Shown here in pieces: positions 1-5,529 of a stretch of DNA of 10,733 nucleotides. The notes below the pieces were generated by a model. It saw nothing but the letters and a program-made list of their open reading frames with translations. It ran no database searches and had not been told where the DNA came from. The stretch's first letter is position 1. Each line of letters starts with the position of its first letter. The translations under genes were made by a program, and so were the position numbers. Source of the DNA: an uncultured Collinsella sp. (lineage in GTDB: Bacteria > Actinomycetota > Coriobacteriia > Coriobacteriales > Coriobacteriaceae). Location: contig URHQ01000073.1 of the NCBI GenBank assembly GCA_900547655.1, forward strand, positions 1-10,733. The letters run 5' to 3'.

Positions 1-65
1 CGCTCGCCAACAGCCCCTCGGGCGGCGCGGTGGCCACCATCGCGGTCCCCCTGTGCGGGGCCTGA
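1..65 (+). CDS. Probable sensor histidine kinase, C-terminal end only
   Basis: The reading frame that starts at base 3 stays open from the window edge and stops at TGA 63-65. The visible residues read LANSPSGGAVATIAVPL followed by CGA. This resembles the end of GHKL ATPase domains of sensor kinases, where a Gly-Gly turn (G2 box region) leads into a final beta strand of the type GGAxxxIxLP. Only about 20 residues are present, so the family call is tentative. The stop codon lies inside a 8-bp inverted repeat (58-77). A separate HisKA fragment lies on the opposite strand 80 bp away, which makes a rearranged kinase gene conceivable. Confidence 0.4.
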   Translation, partial: LANSPSGGAVATIAVPLCGA

Positions 66-77
66 CGACTCAGGCCC
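58..77 (+). terminator. Hairpin over the kinase stop codon, possible terminator
   Basis: GGGCCTGA (58-65) pairs perfectly with TCAGGCCC (70-77) around a CGAC loop. The stem includes the TGA stop of the plus-strand gene. No T-run follows (the next bases are TCACACC), so it would be a U-tract-less terminator or an mRNA 3' end stabiliser, not a classical intrinsic terminator. Confidence 0.4.
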
Positions 78-144
78 TCACACCGACGTGCCTCGCAACC
101 AAACGCTTCCCGGATAATAATGCCCGTTGCAGGGATCACCCTGT

Positions 145-333
145 CTAGTCGCCGCCCATGCGCATGAGCATGTCGGCGATGCGAGTCGTCATCTCGTCCG
201 CCGCTGCACGGATGTTGGCGACCCAGGACGCATGGCCGGCCTGATCGGATGCCTCCGCCTCAAGCACGTCGCAGTTCGCAGTCATCGCCATGAGCGGGGT
301 GACGAAGTCGTGCGAGGCAGATGTATGGGATGA
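145..333 (-). pseudogene. Histidine kinase HisKA-domain fragment
   Basis: On the minus strand a frame reads SASHDFVTPLMAMTANCDVL and continues to a TAG stop at 145-147. SASHD-x-x-TPL is the H-box of sensor kinases, with the putative phospho-acceptor His encoded at 310-312. The following segment (WVANIRAAADEMTTRIADML) matches the second helix of a HisKA dimerisation domain. The frame ends at MGGD plus stop, directly after HisKA, with no ATPase domain. At its 5' side it runs into a GyrI-like sequence in another frame. There is no start codon of its own. I read it as a truncated remnant of a kinase gene fused to a foreign 5' part. The H-box match is strong; the origin of the fragment is inference. 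Confidence 0.6.
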
Positions 334-676
334 AGTTGAAGTCGTCCTTCCGCGCGTAATCTATCTCGCCATCGGCGCGGTCTTGCCACCAGAAGCCCTC
401 GAGCGGAGGCACGACGAAGTCGAAATAGCCCTCGATCTCTCGCGGGCTCTTTTTCGACATCTTGATGGTATATGCGACGCCGTAGGGCATCGGCAACGCG
501 TTCTGCTACGTGCCGCCTTCGGCATTGGGATCGCCCTTGCCCCACACGGCAATGTAGCTCATAGGCGGAACGATTACGATGCTCGGCTTGTCAAGCGGTT
601 TGCCCGTGATGTTGCAGCGCACCGTAGACGCTGATGGAGATGGCTGCGCGCGGGCACGAGCGCGCCGCCGCACCTC
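307..676 (-). pseudogene. Broken GyrI-like small-molecule-binding domain protein
   Basis: A minus-strand frame from ATG 676-674 encodes KPSIVIVPPMSYIAVWGKG, then DPNAEGGT and an in-frame TAG. Directly after, in the same frame, come QNALPMPYGVAYTIKMSKKS, a segment with EGYFDFVVPPLEGFWWQ, and finally DDFNFIPYI. This is the recognisable N-terminal half of the GyrI-like family (about 200 residues when intact), including the TIKMSKKS and FVVPPLEGFWW signatures. The TAG sits where relatives have a Tyr (usual context GGAYQ), so a single base change would explain it. After FIPYI, near base 320, the family match stops and the HisKA fragment begins in a different frame; the C-terminal half is absent. 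The first 20 or so residues do not look family-like, so the true start is unclear. Confidence 0.65.
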
Positions 677-712
677 ATGGCCTGCTTCTCGGGTATTTGG
701 GGCGCGCGGCGT

Positions 713-735
713 TCAAAAATGCGGAGCGACTCCGC
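713..735 (-). terminator. Rho-independent terminator of the ToxN-like gene
   Basis: On the minus strand, ATGCGGAG (735-728), loop TCG, CTCCGCAT (724-717) form a perfect 8-bp stem. It is followed directly by a T-run (717-713). It lies 26 bases after the stop codon of the toxin-like gene and is the clearest intrinsic terminator in the window. Confidence 0.85.
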
Positions 736-761
736 ATGGCTCGAGACTGAGCCGAGGTGCC

Positions 762-1211
762 CTACTTCTCGCCCTCCAGCAGCCCCACGATGCGGTCGAT
801 GTCGACGGCGAAGCGGGGCCTTCCCTCGCGCTCGTAGCGGTCGAGGTATGCCTGGCACTCGGAGACAATGCGCTTGGTGTTGCCGTCGATGATGCGCTGG
901 AGCGTCTCGTAGTAGGCCGAGCCCTCGGTCCTGAAGCGGCGCTGGTAGGCCTTGGTTATGGGGAACATCTTGATGTAGTGGATGCCGTGGCGGCAGCCGG
1001 GGCGCGTCGTGGGGCGGGGTGGCAACGCAAAGTACTGGTCTTTGGGCACGTTAGGGGCGATGTTGGAACGCAGCGGCACGGCGAAGTCCCTGCGCTTCCC
1101 GCGGAAACGCAGCCTCACCACCACGATGCAGGGGCGATTGTGCTTAAGCATGAGCTCGCGGTCGCCCTCGACGAGGTCGAAGAAGTCCTGGGAGATGGAT
1201 ACGATCTTCAT
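762..1211 (-). CDS. ToxN/AbiQ-like type III toxin-antitoxin toxin (putative endoribonuclease)
   Basis: This 149-residue soluble protein starts MKIVSISQDFFDLVE and has a strand-rich core, NRPCIVVVRLRFRGKRRDFA leading into VPLRSNI. A central PKDQYFALPPR segment, then GIHYIKMFPI, and a helical C-terminus (residues about 90-149) follow. The order of elements (short N-terminal strand and helix, a RPxIxVVxxxxGxxxxxxPL core, then a hydrophobic KMFPI strand before helices) resembles ToxN/AbiQ/CptN toxins. Those are RNases that cut their own antitoxin RNA and cellular mRNAs. Length is slightly below ToxN (about 170). Start ATG 1211-1209 is preceded by AAGGGGG (1226-1220) at 8 bases. A strong hairpin precedes it and an intrinsic terminator follows it, so it is a stand-alone unit. 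The family assignment comes from pattern memory and is the main uncertainty. No catalytic residues are claimed. Confidence 0.55.
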   Translation of the reverse strand: MKIVSISQDFFDLVEGDRELMLKHNRPCIVVVRLRFRGKRRDFAVPLRSNIAPNVPKDQYFALPPRPTTRPGCRHGIHYIKMFPITKAYQRRFRTEGSAYYETLQRIIDGNTKRIVSECQAYLDRYEREGRPRFAVDIDRIVGLLEGEK

Positions 1212-1236
1212 CGGTTACGCCCCCTTCATACGAAGC

Positions 1237-1260
1237 GGGGCCCGCATCGCTGCAGGCCCC
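1237..1260 (-). terminator. GNRA-capped hairpin before the toxin-like gene, candidate attenuating terminator
   Basis: Minus-strand GGGGCCTGCA (1260-1251), loop GCGA (1250-1247) and TGCGGGCCCC (1246-1237) make a 10-bp stem with one U-G pair. The tetraloop is of the GNRA type. The next bases, GCTTCGTAT, are only weakly U-rich. The hairpin sits 10 bases upstream of the ribosome binding site of the ToxN-like gene. Type III toxin-antitoxin loci carry a leaky terminator at this place, which sets the ratio of antitoxin RNA to toxin mRNA. The structure is seen directly; the attenuation role is inferred. Confidence 0.5.
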
Positions 1261-1356
1261 TACAGGTGGGCGATATTCTACGCCTTGCGGCACCCCGTCG
1301 CCCACGGAGGTTAAACGTACACGTAAGCCGTACTCTGAAAGCCGCGGCTTCCGGCA
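1261..1356 (-). ncRNA. Candidate structured antitoxin RNA upstream of the ToxN-like gene
   Basis: The transcript predicted from the promoter at 1360-1387 would begin near 1353 and run to the hairpin at 1260-1237. It contains two imperfectly repeated segments. TGCCGGAAGCCG (1356-1345) recurs as TGCCGCAAGGCG (1292-1281). A 21-base partner (1336-1316) recurs with 14 matches at 1279-1259. The second copy has an 8-bp flanking stem (GTGGGCGA 1305-1298 with TCGCCCAC 1273-1266) enclosing a small GCC-GCAA-GGC hairpin. Type III antitoxins are normally tandem repeats of about 35 bases that fold as pseudoknots. Here the repeats are degenerate and spaced by about 57-64 bases, so this is a hypothesis only. 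Confidence 0.3.
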
Positions 1357-1359
1357 AGT

Positions 1360-1387
1360 AGTTTATACCACGAAAGGTCGCTTTCAA
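1360..1387 (-). promoter_or_regulatory. Predicted promoter of the toxin-like locus
   Basis: Minus-strand TTGAAA (1387-1382) and TAAACT (1365-1360) are separated by 16 bases. This gives a sigma-70-like promoter with transcription starting near 1353, about 140 bases upstream of the ToxN-like start codon. The -10 element is a 4 of 6 match, so the call is moderate. Confidence 0.4.
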
Positions 1388-1440
1388 TGCGCATAGCTCG
1401 CAAAATAACACTCGCTGAGCCGTCATCCCTGGCCGTTACC

Positions 1441-1458
1441 CTCCAATCTTCATTGGAG
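1441..1458. repeat. Short perfect inverted repeat
   Basis: CTCCAAT (1441-1447) and ATTGGAG (1452-1458) flank a CTTC loop. It lies about 80 bases beyond the guaA stop codon and just upstream of the toxin-unit promoter. No T-run follows on either strand, so it could be a weak guaA 3' end hairpin or an operator. I see no gene between 1388 and 1536. Confidence 0.35.
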
Positions 1459-1536
1459 TCAGCAGGTCAATTCATATAGTCATGGGAGTTTATCCTAAAG
1501 GGAATCAAATTTATACCCCCATAACTAAGGAATTTT

Positions 1537-3135
1537 CTATTCCCACTCAATCGTCGCCGGCGGCTTGGACGTGATGTCGTAGCACACGCGGTTGGCGCCG
1601 GGAACCTCGGCAACGATGCGACCGGAGATGCGGGCCAGCACGTCGTAGGGCAGTTTGGCCCAGTCGGCGGTCATGGCATCGCTGGACTCGACGGCGCGCA
1701 GGATGATCGGGCGCTGGTAGGTGCGCTCATCGCCCATAACGCCGACGGACTTAATGTCGGGCAGAACCGCAAAGTACTGCCAGCAGCTGTGCTCGGAGTT
1801 GCGCTCGCCGGTCTGCTCAAACAGGCGCTGGTTGTAGGCGTCGAGCTCCTCGCGCACGATAGCGTCGGCATTCTTGAGGATCTCGAGTTTCTCCTTGTCG
1901 ACCGCACCGATGATGCGGATGGCCAGACCCGGACCCGGGAAAGGCTGGCGGAACACGATGTGGCCCGGCAGGCCCAGTGCTAGACCAAGCGCGCGGACCT
2001 CGTCCTTAAAGAAGTGATCGAGCGGCTCGATGAGGTCGAAGTGCACGCCCTCGGGGAACGGGATCAGGTTGTGATGGCTCTTGATGGTGGCCGTCTTACC
2101 GCCCGTCTTGCGAGCGCCGGACTCGATGATGTCGGGGTAGATGGTGCCCTGAGCCAGGTACTTGACCGGCTTGCCATCGGTCTCGAGCTGCTGCGCCACG
2201 GCGAAGAACTCTTTCCAGAACTGCGTACCGATGATGCGGCGCTTCTCCTCGGGCTCGGTCACGCCAGCCAGAAGCTCGGCATAGCGGTCCTCGGCATGAA
2301 CATGGATAAAGTCGACGTCAAACTGCTTGGTGAAGACTTCCTCCACCTGCTCGGGCTCGCCCTTGCGCAGCAGACCGTGGTTGATGAACACGCAGGTCAT
2401 CTGCTTGCCCACGGCACGGGCGCCCAGGGCGGCCACGACGGAGGAGTCGACGCCGCCGGACAGGGCCAGAATCACGCGGTCGTCGCCGACCTTCTCGCGG
2501 AACTCCGCCGTCATGGTCTCGACCAGGTTGTCCATGCTCCAGTTGGGCTCCAGGCCGCAGATCTCAAACAGGAAGTTGCTCAGCAGCTGCTGACCATACT
2601 CGGAGTGCTTGACCTCGGGGTGGAACTGCGTGGTGAAGATCTTGCGCTCAACGCACTCCATGGCGGCAACCGGGCACACGTCGGTGCTGGCGGTAACGGT
2701 AAAGCCCTCGGGCACCTCGGACACGGCGTCGCGATGGCTCATCCACACGGTCTGCTCCATGGGCGTGGAGTTAAAGAGCTTGGCGCCGGCCGTGCGCGTG
2801 ATGGTGGCGCGACCGTACTCGCCCACCTCGGAGTGGCCGACCTTGCCGCCGAGCGTCACGGCCGTGATCTGATGGCCGTAGCAGAAGCCCAGGACGGGAA
2901 GGCCCAGGTCAAAGATGGCAGGATCGATGGACGGAGCGTCCTCGGCGTACACGGAGGCCGGGCCGCCAGAAAGGATGAGCGCAGAGGCGTTCATCTCGCG
3001 AATCTCGTCAGCCGAGATGTCGCAGGGGACAATCTCGGAATACACGTTGAGGTCGCGGACGCGACGGGCAATGAGCTGACCGTACTGCGCACCAAAGTCG
3101 AGTACGAGGACCTTTGCGGAAGCCTTTTGATCCAT
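1537..3135 (-). CDS. guaA: GMP synthase (glutamine-hydrolysing)
   Basis: Converts XMP to GMP with ATP and glutamine, the last step of de novo guanine nucleotide synthesis in the cytoplasm. At 532 residues it is close to the usual 510-525. The class I glutamine amidotransferase domain comes first (residues about 7-195), with the SGGPASVY oxyanion loop, nucleophile Cys85 in GFCYGHQ, and His172/Glu174 in FHPEV. The ATP pyrophosphatase domain follows, with the P-loop SGGVDSS at 226-232. The C-terminal dimerisation domain ends in KPPATIEWE. The frame is open upstream to 3243, but I chose ATG 3135-3133: it has AGAGGGGG five bases ahead, and the protein then begins just before the family's usual KVLVLDFGAQY. 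It is divergent from ansA. Confidence 0.97.
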   Translation of the reverse strand: MDQKASAKVLVLDFGAQYGQLIARRVRDLNVYSEIVPCDISADEIREMNASALILSGGPASVYAEDAPSIDPAIFDLGLPVLGFCYGHQITAVTLGGKVGHSEVGEYGRATITRTAGAKLFNSTPMEQTVWMSHRDAVSEVPEGFTVTASTDVCPVAAMECVERKIFTTQFHPEVKHSEYGQQLLSNFLFEICGLEPNWSMDNLVETMTAEFREKVGDDRVILALSGGVDSSVVAALGARAVGKQMTCVFINHGLLRKGEPEQVEEVFTKQFDVDFIHVHAEDRYAELLAGVTEPEEKRRIIGTQFWKEFFAVAQQLETDGKPVKYLAQGTIYPDIIESGARKTGGKTATIKSHHNLIPFPEGVHFDLIEPLDHFFKDEVRALGLALGLPGHIVFRQPFPGPGLAIRIIGAVDKEKLEILKNADAIVREELDAYNQRLFEQTGERNSEHSCWQYFAVLPDIKSVGVMGDERTYQRPIILRAVESSDAMTADWAKLPYDVLARISGRIVAEVPGANRVCYDITSKPPATIEWE

Positions 3136-3299
3136 GGTTTCCCCCTCTTGTTGGCGGGGAGCCGGTGCCCACCCGCGTGAATGAACGAAAATAACTCCCA
3201 TAGTGTACACGTTTATATGGGGTTTCTCGTCCCTCGCAGCCATCAGCGCACGGCAAACGCACGACCTGGGCCCCTATTTGACGACAATTGAAGTGTTAC

Positions 3300-3328
3300 C
3301 AAACGTTACAGATGATGTAATACGTTTG
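3300..3328. promoter_or_regulatory. Imperfect dyad upstream of ansA, candidate operator
   Basis: CAAACGTTAC (3300-3309) is mirrored by GTAATACGTTTG (3317-3328), a perfect reverse complement apart from a two-base TA insertion. It lies in the guaA-ansA divergent region. Its right end overlaps a possible -35 (TTGAAC, 3326-3331), which is followed 19 bases later by a weak AATACT. A regulator bound here could control ansA. I see no other structure in the 269-base gap that I can support. Confidence 0.3.
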
Positions 3329-3404
3329 AACATTCGACGCCCTGTGCCACAATACTGCCGAACGACTCCGCCCTTGCGGCGGCAAATACGATAGGAATAC
3401 CAGC

Positions 3405-4418
3405 ATGAAGCGCATCCTTCTCATCGCCACGGGCGGCACCATCGCATCGACCGAAGACGGTAACGGCCTATCCCCCGCCCTGACCGGTGAGGAGCTCGCC
3501 CAGAGCGTCCCCGAGATCTCGGGCCTCTGCGAGCTCGACGTCGTGCAGCCCATGAACATCGACAGCACCAATATGCGCCCGAGCGACTGGATGCGTATCC
3601 GCGACGTCATCGTCGAAGGCTATGCCGACCACGACGGCTTCGTGATTCTGCACGGCACCGACACCATGAGCTACACCGCAGCAGCGCTTTCCTACCTGAT
3701 TCAGGACAGCCCCAAGCCCATCGTACTCACCGGCTCGCAAAAGCCCATGGGCAATCCCTTTACCGACGCCAAGCTCAACCTATATCAGAGCCTGCTCTAT
3801 GCGCTCGACGAGCACTCGCACGATGTGTCGATTGTGTTTGGCGGCGTCGCCATTTCCGGCACGCGCGCCCGCAAGCAGCGCACCATGAGCTTTAACGCGT
3901 TCATTAGCGTCAACTATCCGCCCATTGCCTACATCCGCAATGACCGCATCGTGCGCAACGGGCTTCACGGCACGCATCAGGGCGAAAACCCGGTGCGTTT
4001 CTACGACAGCATCGATCCGCGCGTATTTGTACTCAAGCTTACGCCCGGCGTAAACCCGGGCATCCTCGACGCCCTTGCCGATAGCTACGATGCTGTAATC
4101 CTTGAGACCTTTGGCATTGGCGGTATCCCCGAGTTTGGTGAGTCGGGCGAGTCGTTCCAAGAGGCTATTTTCCGCTGGGTCGATTCGGGCCGCACCGTCG
4201 TTATGACCACGCAGGTCCCCGAAGAGGGCCTCGATCTGGGCGTTTATGAGGTCGGCCGTGCTTACGCCGATCATCCGGGTATTCTGCGCGGCGACGACAT
4301 GACCACCGAGACGCTCGTGGCCAAGACCATGTGGGCACTCGGCCAGTCACGCGATGCCGCCGAGATCCAGCGCCTGTTCTACAGCCAAGTCAACCACGAC
4401 CGCATCCCGATGGCGTAA
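3405..4418 (+). CDS. ansA: Type I (cytoplasmic) L-asparaginase
   Basis: Hydrolyses L-asparagine to aspartate and ammonia. The 337-residue protein has the full asparaginase/glutaminase fold. Motif one is TGGTIA at residues 9-14 with nucleophile Thr12. Substrate-binding Asp53-Ser54-Thr55 sits in the DSTNM motif. Motif two is HGTDTM at 83-88 with Thr85-Asp86. VLTGSQKP and a FGIGGIP loop in the C-terminal domain fit the type I group. There is no signal peptide: the N-terminus MKRILLIATGG is the first beta strand, which supports the cytoplasmic type I over the secreted type II enzyme. ATG 3405 has a modest AGGA nine bases upstream. It is single, with the XRE gene converging on it after 22 bases. 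Confidence 0.93.
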   Translation: MKRILLIATGGTIASTEDGNGLSPALTGEELAQSVPEISGLCELDVVQPMNIDSTNMRPSDWMRIRDVIVEGYADHDGFVILHGTDTMSYTAAALSYLIQDSPKPIVLTGSQKPMGNPFTDAKLNLYQSLLYALDEHSHDVSIVFGGVAISGTRARKQRTMSFNAFISVNYPPIAYIRNDRIVRNGLHGTHQGENPVRFYDSIDPRVFVLKLTPGVNPGILDALADSYDAVILETFGIGGIPEFGESGESFQEAIFRWVDSGRTVVMTTQVPEEGLDLGVYEVGRAYADHPGILRGDDMTTETLVAKTMWALGQSRDAAEIQRLFYSQVNHDRIPMA

Positions 4419-4440
4419 TTCAGTTGTCGACGGGTATCCC

Positions 4441-4659
4441 CTATTCGATACCCTCGAGAAGCTCTGACACCGTCATGCCGAGTGCGGGCGCGATCTTAAA
4501 TAGAACCTTGAGCGTGAAATTTGCCGTCCCATCTTCGATTCGGTCGAGGTAGGGTCGGCTGATTCCTGTTGCCACACAAAAATCAACCTTGGAGATACCA
4601 AGGTCCCTGCGTGTCTCTTCGACCCGCCTGCCAAGAATCTGTTTCGCACGTTCGTCCAT
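4441..4659 (-). CDS. Small XRE-family helix-turn-helix regulator
   Basis: The 72 residues are almost entirely one Cro/C1-type HTH domain. The helix-turn-helix spans residues about 20-50 (LGISKVDFCVATGISRPYLD, then RIEDGTANFTL), followed by the closing helices with KIAPALGMTVSELLEG. No second domain is present, so ligand sensing or protease control is not visible. The start ATG 4659-4657 has no good ribosome binding site. The gene is divergent from an unrecognised 129-residue gene across a perfect 24-bp palindrome, the expected arrangement for an autoregulating XRE repressor. A toxin-antitoxin antitoxin is possible, but the neighbour does not look like a known toxin. Confidence 0.85.
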   Translation of the reverse strand: MDERAKQILGRRVEETRRDLGISKVDFCVATGISRPYLDRIEDGTANFTLKVLFKIAPALGMTVSELLEGIE

Positions 4660-4669
4660 GCAGCCGAGT

Positions 4670-4699
4670 TTGAAATGGAGCCGAACATAAACGTAAACT
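4670..4699 (+). promoter_or_regulatory. Predicted promoter of the 129-residue gene
   Basis: TTGAAA (4670-4675) and TAAACT (4694-4699) are separated by 18 bases on the plus strand. The -10 lies inside the left half of the 24-bp palindrome, so a protein bound there would block this promoter. Confidence 0.4.
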
Positions 4700-4712
4700 A
4701 TAGTTTACGTTT
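4689..4712. promoter_or_regulatory. Perfect 24-bp palindromic operator
   Basis: AAACGTAAACTA (4689-4700) is followed directly by its exact reverse complement (4701-4712). It lies between the divergent XRE gene (start 4659) and the 129-residue gene (start 4736). It overlaps the predicted -10 of the plus-strand promoter. A symmetric site with no spacer next to a small HTH gene is most simply the binding site of that regulator. Confidence 0.7.
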
Positions 4713-4735
4713 TGCCGAATACACAGGAGTTTTCT

Positions 4736-5125
4736 ATGTCGGGTTCTTCGGTCCGCATGTACCGAGCCACGCTTCGCACAAACAGCGCGCCGCCCAAGCT
4801 CGTCGTCGTTGAAGCAGAATGCCTTTCGCCCGATGAGCGCACAGCATTTGCATTGCTATCAAGTCGCGTCGCCGCTGTTCTGGTCCCTTGCCCGGCGCAA
4901 GGTGAACTTGCTATCCAATGCCAGGCGCACAGCTGCTCGCTCAATCAGACTGCCGTAATCGCAACCAGCCAACGCGGTCTGCCGCTTCTCCTGGAAGCCG
5001 GTACCGCACTCGCCCTTCGTGGCGCAGGATACGAAAACGAGACCGCCGCCGACATGGTCTTTAAACCACGATCGAGCGGCGGCCTCGCAGCAGCCATCGA
5101 ATTTGCTTGTAGGCTCGTTGCCTAA
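4736..5125 (+). CDS. Hypothetical protein, 129 residues, paired with an XRE regulator
   Basis: I do not recognise the family. The protein begins MSGSSVRMYRATLRTNSAPP. It has a hydrophobic strand-like stretch LLSSRVAAVLVPCP near residues 42-55 and a SLNQTAVIATSQRGLPLLLE segment. A C-terminal part with KPRSSGGLAAAIEFACRLVA is probably helical. There is no signal peptide and no clear membrane segment. Start ATG 4736 is chosen because AGGAG lies at 4725-4729; the frame remains open upstream to a TTG inside the palindrome, which is unlikely to be translated. Codon use and GC fit its neighbours. It is probably controlled by the divergent XRE gene. It converges with the DUF1648 gene, with nine bases between the stop codons. 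Confidence 0.7.
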   Translation: MSGSSVRMYRATLRTNSAPPKLVVVEAECLSPDERTAFALLSSRVAAVLVPCPAQGELAIQCQAHSCSLNQTAVIATSQRGLPLLLEAGTALALRGAGYENETAADMVFKPRSSGGLAAAIEFACRLVA

Positions 5126-5134
5126 AAGGACAAG

Positions 5135-5518
5135 CTAGAAACCAAAGCCAAAGCCCGTTCCAGTAATCGCCGAATACATAAAGTAGACGTTGATCACGTT
5201 GAGGAACACGCCCGTGATGCAGCCGTTACGCAGGTAGCGCTCGCACGTAAGACGTGCCATCACAGCGGAGTCCTCGTTGTTCTTTGCCTGGCGTCCCGCC
5301 GTAAAGTACGTCGCCACGCTCAGCAGCAGGTTGAGCACCGGCAGTGCCAGCAGCTCGTAGCTCTTGCCCCAGCGCGTCACCTCGCCGGCGGCGTTAAACT
5401 TCGTTGCCACCTCGGGGCCAATGTTGGGGATAACACACGCTGCAACCACCAGCGGAATCACCGCAAGTACGAGCAGCGCAATACCCATGTAGCCAGCTTT
5501 TTTGCCATATTTAAACAT
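5135..5518 (-). CDS. Small DUF1648-like membrane protein
   Basis: The 127-residue protein has three predicted membrane segments (about residues 10-30, 54-74 and 98-118). Between the first two lies the DUF1648/SdpI-type signature: a Pro-rich turn, then KFNAAGEVTRWGK, and LLALPVLNLLL in the next helix. The family includes the N-terminal part of SdpI-like immunity proteins, but most members have no known role and I do not assign one. Residues 75-95 form a polar loop with mixed charge. The tail GTGFGFGF is odd and may be low complexity. The ribosome binding site AAGGA overlaps the ychF stop codon (11-base gap), so the two genes are very likely co-transcribed and translationally coupled. Confidence 0.7.
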   Translation of the reverse strand: MFKYGKKAGYMGIALLVLAVIPLVVAACVIPNIGPEVATKFNAAGEVTRWGKSYELLALPVLNLLLSVATYFTAGRQAKNNEDSAVMARLTCERYLRNGCITGVFLNVINVYFMYSAITGTGFGFGF

Positions 5519-5529
5519 ATGCGTCGTCC

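Noticed and set aside
579..1361. Plus-strand open frame of 260 codons across the toxin-like gene
   Set aside because: The minus-strand gene in the same place has a promoter, ribosome binding site and terminator; the plus-strand product is compositionally shadow-like.
1226..1426. Minus-strand 66-codon frame in the leader of the toxin-like gene
   Set aside because: Arg/Cys-rich, without a ribosome binding site, and overlapping the hairpins. RNA structure explains the region better, though a leader peptide is not excluded.
1441..1458. Inverted repeat as the guaA terminator
   Set aside because: No T-run on the minus strand and 78 bases from the stop codon, so it is listed only as a repeat.
2014..3180. 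Long plus-strand open frame opposite guaA
   Set aside because: Antisense shadow of a high-GC gene. The translation is Leu/Gly/His/Asp-rich with no motif, and GuaA is unambiguous.
3136..3243. 36-residue N-terminal extension of GuaA
   Set aside because: The ribosome binding site and the family N-terminus both point to ATG 3135.
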